Positions 37,101 through 42,937 of a DNA stretch of 42,937 nucleotides are shown piece by piece. Each line of letters opens with the position of its first letter. Positions within the stretch are counted from its first letter, which is position 1. The notes beneath the pieces are model-generated. The model was not told the DNA's origin, made no database searches, and worked only from the letters and a program-made list of their open reading frames with translations. Origin of the DNA: Planctomycetota bacterium (GTDB lineage Bacteria; Planctomycetota; Planctomycetia; Gemmatales; Gemmataceae); the NCBI GenBank assembly GCA_021413735.1, contig JAIOPV010000121.1, positions 1 through 42,937 on the forward strand. The letters are read 5' to 3'. Made by a program: the position numbers and the translations under genes.

Positions 37101-37170
37101 GATTGCGTTGCGATATCCTGACCGGCCGCCGCACGATCGCCTCACGGGAACGTATCTCGTTCCGGCGTGA
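34120..37170 (+). CDS. Ser/Thr kinase with RDD membrane domains and a second, degenerate kinase domain
   Basis: 1016 residues from ATG 34120 (MIVTCPNCHRTLS); the site has no strong ribosome signal. Order: zinc ribbon CPNC/CMYC (5-27); active kinase with LGAGGMGAVYEA (79-90), Lys101, HRDMKPSN with Asp195, and DFG at 213-215; an RDD-type membrane domain (about 344-500; LLDIIAISFITIPIEL, FRGLHDRISG); then about 530-740 a kinase-like but degenerate domain (GGYAIRGRLAVDPDG, VLIWLKPAE, RIGLDQVWAEPNGRIQLLE) lacking HRD and DFG. Further membrane segments (about 758-780) and a second RDD-like end (about 900-1010; RPPHDRLTGTYL) follow. Likely a membrane kinase with an internal pseudokinase regulator. 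Confidence 0.9.
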   Translation: MIVTCPNCHRTLSTADDGDVPSFCMYCGSKLSNKGDNAATRTAPFVPESSASSTGEDVPFGPDTAPKTIGGYKLLRLLGAGGMGAVYEAEAPGSSARVAVKLLSSRLASSPTSVERFKQEGRLASQLAHPRCVFVIAADADAGRPYIVMELMPGDTLKDAVDKRGPLPAEQAITYLLDVIDGLSEAHRVGMIHRDMKPSNCFLTADGRVKVGDFGLSKSLIGSRDQHLTHSGAFLGTVMFASPEQIRGEPLDYGSDIYSLCATLYYLLCGQAPYQHESMTAALAKAISEDAPPVRQKRRDVSRGLDAIVMKGLERDRERRWQSLDDLREALVALLPSHQHPARPRVLIGAYLLDIIAISFITIPIELTRTWGTVSEGHLNPFEFRPIAILIALLYFAIAEGVFGATIGKGLLGLRVSRVGHTEPPGILRGFVRATVFRVLMLSVVLFPEDCVIWFGPVTGGILGGVSLVVGLAGLLVQVRRQWGFRGLHDRISGCHVTQSPFPRRKLRLTVKHPTPLSALLPPPADALPELVGGYAIRGRLAVDPDGEQVWVGEDRALARSVLIWLKPAERGTVALHEAARPTRLRHLGNGSLTWAGTAFDWVSFASPLGAPLADSINPSRPLRWADARLLLEQLVEEFRAAESDGTMPPRIGLDQVWAEPNGRIQLLECSLSGRHAASGTSFGLLREVASLALEGKPRSHAGAVRAPLPAHAVPILDKLFTDGGYSALADFQKELAETHAHRPEVTPAVRAAQLGIQAVVLLIPFATMFILTGAVAPFLTHAAKIRSEQADAAMATIADPEKAKRLAPGLDKELKHPQLKERLEAYRDRMRTEAEARRPMLFTPQRFGLEQLVEKSDVEAVNRQNGYPVQVREAIQWAGAENGTPRSRLRSPWRSEAEPIIVVLVLIPVGLVIGGAVLRGGLSMLVAGIAVVRADGQRASHQLCGLRAFVWLPVAALLFAAAWLQVLDPEPERVYAAAGLWLVAIALLAVYVVIALRYPDRPPHDRLTGTYLVPA

Positions 37171-37564
37171 TCGTCGCCGCTTGCGGCGAAATCCAAAGCC
37201 TGTTCACTACCAAACCTGTCTGTCGGACACGTTTCCGTTGCAGCATCACGGGAGCGTCGGCATAATACGCTCACAGCCCCGCCTAACAAGGATGATGACA
37301 CAGCGGGTTAACCGGTCCGGGCGTCCCGTGGCCGACCGTCTGGATGACGGCAGATTGTTTTAACCGATACTGTATCGCCCGTCGCACCTCGGCCCCGCGT
37401 CCGACGCGGGAGTGATATCGACGATGATTGTGTGTGAACTCGTGCCCGGGCCTATTTGGGTCTTGCTGACCCTGTACCCGCGGATGACCATCGACCGCCC
37501 CGGTTTCCAGCCGGTTCGCGGCTCCGTTCCCACGCCTCCCCGAGTTTCGACGGGCACCGGCCGT
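37171..37564 (+). promoter_or_regulatory. Long gap before rny with candidate promoter
   Basis: No gene seen in about 390 bases. TTGCAG (37238-37243), a 17-base spacer and CATAAT (37261-37266) form a possible promoter, giving an RNA leader of about 340 bases. The palindrome CCCGCGTC-C-GACGCGGG lies at 37394-37410. The leader may hold structure; no known riboswitch recognised. Confidence 0.35.
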
Positions 37565-37600
37565 CTGTTTGGTCGGCCGACAGGTTGGCCGACCAAACAG
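37565..37600 (+). promoter_or_regulatory. Perfect hairpin touching the rny ribosome site
   Basis: CTGTTTGGTCGGCC (37565-37578) pairs exactly with GGCCGACCAAACAG (37587-37600), loop of 8. AGGAG follows at 37602-37606 and the ATG at 37617. The stem ends one base before the ribosome site and could affect translation or mRNA decay. Confidence 0.6.
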
Positions 37601-37616
37601 CAGGAGTTGCCCTCTC

Positions 37617-39218
37617 ATGGATCCGCTCGACCCGCTTATTGCGGGCCTCCTCATTGTCGTAGCCGTCCTGCTCAGCATGGGCGGGACGTACTTCATGGTC
37701 CGCCGCGCAATACCCAAGACCACCGACACCCAGACCCGCACCGAAGACACCCGTGAAGCACAATCTCGCGGAAACGAACTGATCGAGCAGTCTCGCCGAG
37801 ATGCCGAACAACTTCTCCGCGAAGCCGAACTCAAAGCTCGCGACGAGGCATTCCGTCGCCGCGAAGAAGTGACACGCGAACTCGAAATCGCACGCACGGA
37901 ACTGCGTGAACTGGAACGCCGCGCCGAGAAACGCGAAGACGCTGCCGAGCAGAAGCAGAAGGATCTCGCACGCAAAGAAAAGCACATCGAAAGCCTCAAG
38001 GAGAAGATCGCCGACCGCAAGGAGTTGCTCGAAAAGAAGGCCAAGCATCTCGACGAAGTGATCGAACAGGAGAAGCAGAAGCTCCACGAGATCACGGGGC
38101 TGTCTCGCGAAACCGCCGAGAAGATGCTGCTCGACCGCCTAGAACGCGAGTTGTCGAACGAACTCGCCACAAAGATTCGCCAGCACGAGGAACGCCTCAA
38201 GCAGCACTCCGAAGGCAAAGCCCGCGAGATTCTGGCGACCGTCATTCAGCGTTGGGCCGCGGAGTACACCGCAAGCGCGACTGTCAGCACCGTGGACATT
38301 CCTTCCGACGACATGAAGGGCCGCATCATCGGTCGCGAAGGCCGCAACATCCGCACATTCGAGAAGGCCACGGGCGTCGATGTCATTGTCGATGACACGC
38401 CTGGCGTGGTGATTGTGTCGGCGTTCGACAACGTTCGCCGAGAAACCGCACGGCTCGCGTTGACGAAGCTCATTCAGGATGGCCGCATTCATCCGAGCCG
38501 CATTGAGGAAGTCGTCGCGGAAACGCAAGTCGAGATGGAGAAGCACATCACGGAGTTGGGCAAGCAAGCGGTGCTTGATGCGGACGTCGCGATGCCGCAC
38601 GAGAAGCTGGTGTACCTGCTTGGTCGGCTACGCTTCCGCACAAGTTACAGTCAGAACGTGCTGGCACACTCCGTTGAAGTGGCGCATCTGTGCGGGTTGA
38701 TGGCTGGCGAACTTGGCCTGAATCCGGGGCTGGCGCGACGTTGCGGCTTGCTTCACGATGTGGGCAAGGCAGCGGATCACGAGATGGAGGGCGGTCACCC
38801 GAAGGTCGGGGCGGAACTGGCGAAACGTTACGGCGAAACGAGCAAGGAAGTGCTGCACGCAATTGTCGGCCACCACGACGATGTAACCATCGACAACATT
38901 TACACGGTTCTGGTTTCCGCTGCGGACGCGATCAGTGCGAGCCGTCCGGGGGCACGTCGTGAGACGCTGGAAAAGTACGTCAAACGCCTTGAGGATTTGG
39001 AAGCGGTGGCGTGTGGCTTCCCGGAAGTGGAACACGCTTACGCGATCCAGGCGGGTCGTGAGTTGCGAGTGATCGCGAACGCTCACAAGACGAGCGACGC
39101 CGACGCGGTTCGTGTATGTCGTGCGATTGCTCGCGCGATCGAGGAACAGCTTGACTATCCGGGCGAGATCAAGGTGACGGTGATTCGCGAGACTCGCAGC
39201 GTGGACACCGCGAAGTGA
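37617..39218 (+). CDS. rny: Ribonuclease Y
   Basis: 533 residues from ATG 37617 ([17 protein letters not shown]) with AGGAG upstream. Order: N-terminal membrane helix (about 7-30), long charged coiled coil (about 45-205), KH RNA-binding domain (about 215-285; [19 protein letters not shown]), and HD phosphohydrolase domain ([10 protein letters not shown] and LLHDVGKA with His380/Asp381; HHDDV). This is the standard RNase Y layout and length. It is a membrane-attached endonuclease that starts mRNA decay. A hairpin directly before its ribosome site and a long leader suggest post-transcriptional control, possibly autoregulation. Confidence 0.96.
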   Translation: MDPLDPLIAGLLIVVAVLLSMGGTYFMVRRAIPKTTDTQTRTEDTREAQSRGNELIEQSRRDAEQLLREAELKARDEAFRRREEVTRELEIARTELRELERRAEKREDAAEQKQKDLARKEKHIESLKEKIADRKELLEKKAKHLDEVIEQEKQKLHEITGLSRETAEKMLLDRLERELSNELATKIRQHEERLKQHSEGKAREILATVIQRWAAEYTASATVSTVDIPSDDMKGRIIGREGRNIRTFEKATGVDVIVDDTPGVVIVSAFDNVRRETARLALTKLIQDGRIHPSRIEEVVAETQVEMEKHITELGKQAVLDADVAMPHEKLVYLLGRLRFRTSYSQNVLAHSVEVAHLCGLMAGELGLNPGLARRCGLLHDVGKAADHEMEGGHPKVGAELAKRYGETSKEVLHAIVGHHDDVTIDNIYTVLVSAADAISASRPGARRETLEKYVKRLEDLEAVACGFPEVEHAYAIQAGRELRVIANAHKTSDADAVRVCRAIARAIEEQLDYPGEIKVTVIRETRSVDTAK

Positions 39219-39225
39219 CTTTCGG

Positions 39226-39298
39226 TGCGAGCCACGGGGTTTATCCCCGTGGTGCTGTGGTGAACAAAACACCACGGGGGTAAACCCCGTGGCTCGCA
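39226..39298. repeat. Intergenic inverted repeat, 29-base arms
   Basis: Arms 39226-39254 and 39270-39298 match at 28 of 29 positions (start TGCGAGCCACGGGGTTTA), with a 15-base loop. Each arm also contains an inner palindrome (CCACGGGG...CCCCGTGG). It lies between the convergent rny and phosphoesterase genes, so it may act as a two-way terminator. Confidence 0.85.
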
Positions 39299-39304
39299 GA
39301 AGCA

Positions 39305-40033
39305 CTATCGTCCTTCGCGGAGGCGGTCGCCGAGGAAGTTCGTGAGTTCGGGTATGTCGTAAATCTTCCGCACAGTTGCGTCCACGTCATACTCGACACG
39401 CCGAAACGTCAGGTTCAACCCATCTACGAGAACGTAGCACGCTCGCCAGTCGCCATCACGCGGTTGACCAACGCTGCCGACGTTCACGATCCTCTTCCGC
39501 TCGCCAAGTCGATAGGAACCACCGCACTCGTCCGGCGACAGGAATTGAAGGCCGTCGGTGAAGATGCCCGGAACGTGAGTGTGCCCTGCAAAACAGTAGC
39601 GGTCAATCAGGGCGAAGTTGGCATCCATCTTCTTCTGGTTGTAGACATCCTCGGGGAACAGGTACTCGTTGAGCGGGTTTCGTGGAGACCCATGCACGAA
39701 GAGGAAATCGCCCCGTCGATATGAACTCTGCATCACTGTAAGAAATTCCAACGAGGTGTTGTCCGAAAAAAGAGTGCGAGACCATACAAGGCTCTCAGCC
39801 GAATGCCGAGCACCCCAACCTTCAAAGGCTTGAGTTCGGAATGCCTCCTCAAAGTTGCCCCGCAGCGTCACTTCAAACGATCGCGTGCGTTCGAGGCATT
39901 CGATGGGATTTGGGCCACAACCAAGAACATCACCCAAGCAGAAGATACGAGTCACTGGGTGCTTCGCGATGTCGTCGAGCACCGCGTCGAGTGCTTCGAG
40001 GTTCGCGTGAATGTCGCTCAGCACCGCCCACAT
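39305..40033 (-). CDS. Metallophosphoesterase (YfcE/MJ0936-like)
   Basis: 242 residues. Metal-site motifs in order: SDIHANLEAL (7-16), FCLGDVLGCGP, LRGNFEEAF (GNFE where many have GNHD/E), VHGSPRNP, and AGHTHVPG. The length fits the calcineurin-like phosphodiesterase group acting on nucleotides or small phosphodiesters. Cytoplasmic. It lies 14 bases downstream of the acetyltransferase-like gene on the same strand, so the two form an operon. Confidence 0.93.
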   Translation of the reverse strand: MWAVLSDIHANLEALDAVLDDIAKHPVTRIFCLGDVLGCGPNPIECLERTRSFEVTLRGNFEEAFRTQAFEGWGARHSAESLVWSRTLFSDNTSLEFLTVMQSSYRRGDFLFVHGSPRNPLNEYLFPEDVYNQKKMDANFALIDRYCFAGHTHVPGIFTDGLQFLSPDECGGSYRLGERKRIVNVGSVGQPRDGDWRACYVLVDGLNLTFRRVEYDVDATVRKIYDIPELTNFLGDRLREGR

Positions 40034-40047
40034 GGTCGCAGGTTCCG

Positions 40048-40983
40048 TTAAAGTGCGAGTTCCAACAGCGGGAAGCGACCCTGTTCCTTGAAGTAACGGC
40101 TATAGAACCCCACAAGATGGCGTGCGTCTGACGAACATTGCGCCGCGAACGCATTCACAGAGCCGTCGGTCATCTCGACGCTCAACGCACCCAGCAGAGT
40201 CAGAGCCGCCGTGATGGTTCGATCTGGCTCCGCAACCAAAAAGCTAAACAGCCCGTTCACACGCTTGGTATTCAACCCCTCGGTGCCAAACGCGCCGAGT
40301 CGGAAACACGGTGCCAACGGATCAATCTTTCGCACGTCGGCGTAGTCGCCGTTCTCGATCCCCAAACCCACCGCGAACGGCACCCCAGTCCCCTTCGCAC
40401 GCAGCACCCGAACAGAACTCGACGGGAAGTACGGGTTCCCGAAGAAGTACGATTCGAGCTTTGCCGCCGGCAGACGAAGCACCCCCTGACCCATTGCCGC
40501 CAACGCTGGTAGATCCTCGGGCTTCAACTGATCGGCCACTTGCGAACTGTTCACGACGGTCAGGGAGTCGCCCGGCGGTAGCCAGTAGTTAATCATGTCG
40601 CGGGTGTGGGCGAATCCATGGTCGGTGAAGAACCGCAACACCGGCTGCCAATCTCGTCGATACGCGGCGAAGAGTTGCGTCAGACCGCGTTCCCGGGCCG
40701 ATTGCACGGCCGCTTCAAGGAGTTGCGGCGCAGCCGACTCGAAGCCCACGTCACACCACGGAAAACTGACTCGCCCTTGTTCCGGTTCGAGCGTGCAATA
40801 ACCGACGACCTTCCCAGCTTCCTCGGCGTAAAACCGAGTAGTTGGATCGAATGCAAGGTTGGCTGTGCGTTTGCGGATGTCGGCTTCGGCTGCGAATTTG
40901 AAGCCGGGTAGGTCGGTGATGGCAGCGTTGAAAACGCGAACTTGTGCGGCTTCGTCATCAGGCTGGAACGTGCGAATTTTCAC
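40048..40983 (-). CDS. GNAT-family acetyltransferase-like protein
   Basis: 311 residues, GTG start at 40983. The first half looks like a GNAT fold (IRTFQPDDEAAQVRVFN, EEAGKVVGYCTLE, LLEAAVQSARERGLTQLFA, FFTDHGFAHTRDMINYWL). The second half (about 150-311) resembles a second, degenerate GNAT domain (SVEMTDGSVNAFAAQ, RHLVGFYSRYFKEQG). Typical acetyl-CoA loop residues (RxxGxG/A) are weak, so activity is uncertain. Substrate unknown. It is co-directional with the phosphoesterase. Confidence 0.78.
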   Translation of the reverse strand: MKIRTFQPDDEAAQVRVFNAAITDLPGFKFAAEADIRKRTANLAFDPTTRFYAEEAGKVVGYCTLEPEQGRVSFPWCDVGFESAAPQLLEAAVQSARERGLTQLFAAYRRDWQPVLRFFTDHGFAHTRDMINYWLPPGDSLTVVNSSQVADQLKPEDLPALAAMGQGVLRLPAAKLESYFFGNPYFPSSSVRVLRAKGTGVPFAVGLGIENGDYADVRKIDPLAPCFRLGAFGTEGLNTKRVNGLFSFLVAEPDRTITAALTLLGALSVEMTDGSVNAFAAQCSSDARHLVGFYSRYFKEQGRFPLLELAL

Positions 40984-41147
40984 GGGCGTTCATCGGGTTA
41001 TGGGATGGGCAAACGCGATGTTATCCGTTCTCGCGGCGCGTGTCCTGAGATTCTGGCAATTTTGGTGAGCCGAAAAATCCTTGGGGTTGATTCCACTTTC
41101 CGCTGGCGGTTACCCTTTCGCGCCCACAGCGACATGGAGTGCCACCA

Positions 41148-42728
41148 ATGGCGCAGGTGAAGGTCGGCCCCAAACTTGAGAATCGATTCCTGTCGCTCGG
41201 CGAACCAGCCATCGTAGTGTCGCCGGAACAGGGCACCTCCGCGAACAACTCATGGCTCAATTCGCGGGGGTTTGTCGTCGCTTTGATTCTGCTGGGCATC
41301 GGCTTGCGAATTGTGCCAATCCTGCAGAATCGCAACCTGTGGATCGACGAGGCGATGATCGCGTTGAATCTCGTGGAGCGTTCTGCGTCGGGGTTGCTCG
41401 AACCGCTGAGTTGGAACCAGGGCGCACCGGTTGGATTCCTGCTCGCCTCGAAAGCGACCATCACGTTGTTCGGTGCTTCTGAATGGGTTTTGCGATTGTT
41501 CCCATTTGTCGTCTCGGTGCTGGGATTGATCGGGTTCGCGTGGCTCGTGCGGCGAATGTTGCCGGGTTCCTCGGGAACCCTCGCTCTGGCGCTGATGGCG
41601 ATCAACCCGGTCCTCATCAGCTACACGGCCGAGTGCAAGCAGTACGCCATCGACGCGGCCATTGCCATCGGGTTGTTCACGGCCGCGTTCGGGCTGCTTC
41701 ACGGCGAGGGCGGTTTGCGGCGATTCCTGGTGCTCGCGCTCAGCGGCGCGGCAGCAGTTTGGTTCTCGCATCCGGCAGCGTTCGTGCTCGGCGGCATCGG
41801 TACAGCGTTATTCCTCGAAGCCGCGTATAACCACGACCGCCAGCGGATGTTGATGTGTTCCGCGACGATCGGATGTTGGCTGGCGAGCTTCGCAGCCTGC
41901 TATCTGCTGACGCTGCAGCATCTCGGGAACAATCAATATCTGCTCGACTACTGGGCGGGGCACTTTCTGCCGCTGCCGAACTCGCCGGGGGCCATCGCCT
42001 GGCTCGTGGATCACTTTTTCGCGTTCTTCGCGTATCCGGGCGGCCTTGGCGGAACCGAGTTCAAGATCGGTGGCATCGCGGCGCTGCTGTGTCTCGTGGG
42101 AATCGGGAACTTCTGGCGAGATCGTTGGCCCGTGGCGGTGGCGTTGGTCGTTCCAGCACTGTTGGCGCTGCTGGCGTCTGGTGTTCACAAGTATCCGTTC
42201 GCGGGGCGATTACTGCTATTCCTGGTGCCGTTGATGCTGCTGGCGGTTGCCCGCGGTGTGTCGGCGATCGTGGCGAGTTTGCACCCGACGCAACCGTTCG
42301 CCGCGAGGCTGATCGTCGGGTTGCTACTCCTCGCGCCGTTGGTCGAAACCTATCAGCGGTTCAAGCGGCCGCGTCGTCACGAGCAGATCACGGAGGTGCT
42401 GGCGGAACTGCGGAGTCGCGTCCAACCCGGCGACAAGGTGTACCTCTATTACAACGCCGCTCCGGCGTTCACGTTCTACACGCGAGATGAGGCGTTCCCT
42501 GTGGCGGTGACAGTGGGAAGCGAGTTTCGCCAGCATCGCACTGGTTACCGCGATGAACTCCGCGAGTTTGCGGGTGAACCGCGAGTGTGGGTGGTTTTCA
42601 GTCACCCATACCTGTCGGAGGAGTCACTGATTCGAGCTTACGCGGAATCGCTCGGCGACTGTCAGGAGGAGATTCACCGCACCGGAACGGCCGCCTACCG
42701 CTACGACTTCCGAACCGTGAAACCATGA
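41148..42728 (+). CDS. GT39-like membrane glycosyltransferase (ArnT/PMT superfamily)
   Basis: 526 residues from ATG 41148 with GGAG eight bases upstream. About ten or more membrane helices (FVVALILLGIGLRIVPIL, WVLRLFPFVVSVLGLIGFAW, LLLFLVPLMLLAVARGV). The first loop has NLWIDEAMIALN, the acidic-pair position of the GT-C/GT39 fold, and a later loop has NPVLISYTAECKQYAIDAA. The soluble C-terminus (about 415-526; GDKVYLYYNAAPAFTFY) faces the outside. It probably moves a sugar from a lipid carrier to a lipid, polysaccharide or protein in the membrane. Substrate unknown. Confidence 0.9.
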   Translation: MAQVKVGPKLENRFLSLGEPAIVVSPEQGTSANNSWLNSRGFVVALILLGIGLRIVPILQNRNLWIDEAMIALNLVERSASGLLEPLSWNQGAPVGFLLASKATITLFGASEWVLRLFPFVVSVLGLIGFAWLVRRMLPGSSGTLALALMAINPVLISYTAECKQYAIDAAIAIGLFTAAFGLLHGEGGLRRFLVLALSGAAAVWFSHPAAFVLGGIGTALFLEAAYNHDRQRMLMCSATIGCWLASFAACYLLTLQHLGNNQYLLDYWAGHFLPLPNSPGAIAWLVDHFFAFFAYPGGLGGTEFKIGGIAALLCLVGIGNFWRDRWPVAVALVVPALLALLASGVHKYPFAGRLLLFLVPLMLLAVARGVSAIVASLHPTQPFAARLIVGLLLLAPLVETYQRFKRPRRHEQITEVLAELRSRVQPGDKVYLYYNAAPAFTFYTRDEAFPVAVTVGSEFRQHRTGYRDELREFAGEPRVWVVFSHPYLSEESLIRAYAESLGDCQEEIHRTGTAAYRYDFRTVKP

Positions 42729-42839
42729 CCCAGGCCGTTGGCCTGGGCTAAGGGAACGCGGTCCTTCAGACCGCAAAGACATCACCGGTTTTTAAGGTCT
42801 GAAGGACCGATCTTCCTCAGCCCAGGCCAACGGCCTGGG
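42729..42839. repeat. Large intergenic inverted repeat, arms of about 50 bases
   Basis: From CCCAGGCCGTTGGCCTGGG (42729-42747) the sequence folds onto its inverted copy ending at 42839; the arms match over roughly 50 bases with a few differences (inner block GGTCCTTCAGACC). It starts directly after the glycosyltransferase stop. Confidence 0.85.
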
Positions 42840-42902
42840 GTCTTAGCTGTACAGCGCGGGTGTCGGGTTTCTCCGTAAGTTGTTTATCGGGGAGGATTCC
42901 CG

Positions 42903-42937
42903 ATGACAGAGCAAGAGATTACGGACCTCGGTCCGGC
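42903..42937 (+). CDS. Start of a gene cut off by the right edge
   Basis: GGGGAGG, seven bases, then ATG at 42903 opening MTEQEITDLGP. Only 11 codons are visible, too few to identify. The strong ribosome site supports a real gene. Confidence 0.6.
   Translation, partial: MTEQEITDLGP

Noticed and set aside
32530-42839. CRISPR-like or riboswitch structures
   Set aside because: The palindromes are single, differ in sequence and have no spacers or conserved aptamer cores.

Overview
The window looks like chromosomal DNA of a planctomycete, most likely of the Gemmataceae. The signs are: giant membrane Ser/Thr kinases with WD40 and TolB propellers, a protein opening with the repeat-companion domain (TIGR02996 type, 'ARLVYADWLQEHG'), an ECF-type sigma factor in an operon with a kinase and an FGE-like protein, a PQQ/BamB-like propeller, sulfatase debris, high GC, and many long intergenic palindromes. 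This placement is an inference from gene content. I saw no rRNA, tRNA or CRISPR array.

Region 1 (1-16800) is the most remarkable part. A kinase-TM-WD40 gene runs leftwards off the window edge (complement <1..3227). Divergent from it is a long rightward array: Hsp70, Hsp70, an atypical GrpE-like protein, a third Hsp70, a pseudokinase with a C-terminal beta-sandwich, a small beta-sandwich protein, a vWA (TerY-like) protein, a PP2C phosphatase, and a second kinase-TM-WD40-TolB protein that is a close paralogue of the leftward gene. I read this as a dedicated chaperone and phospho-signalling island: three short Hsp70s with their own exchange factor, tied to a vWA/PP2C/kinase triad. No J-domain protein is seen.

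Region 2 (16801-20396) is an ECF-like sigma factor, an FGE-fold protein lacking the catalytic cysteines, and an active kinase, with overlapping or nearly touching ends, preceded by three direct ATGGTTCCGG repeats spaced 20-21 bp. Region 3 (20477-23542) holds a secreted PQQ-type propeller, a NarL/LuxR response regulator, an orphan receiver protein and a small hypothetical gene.

Region 4 (23543-25980) is a decayed, mobile-element-affected zone. A 183-bp MITE-like element with perfect 26-bp inverted ends and a 12-bp target duplication interrupts a leftward gene. It also has a YceK-type lipoprotein, a frameshifted sulfatase fragment, an isolated signal-peptide fragment and related dispersed repeats.

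Region 5 (25981-42937) is more ordinary: a TIGR02996/LRR protein, a possible TIM-barrel protein, a small gene with a sigma-54-like promoter, an NAD-dependent epimerase, GyrA, an STN-like exported protein overlapping aat, a kinase/RDD/pseudokinase membrane protein, RNase Y, a metallophosphoesterase, a GNAT-like protein, a GT39-like membrane glycosyltransferase and the start of one more gene. Large, mostly sequence-unrelated palindromes sit in many of the intergenic gaps.
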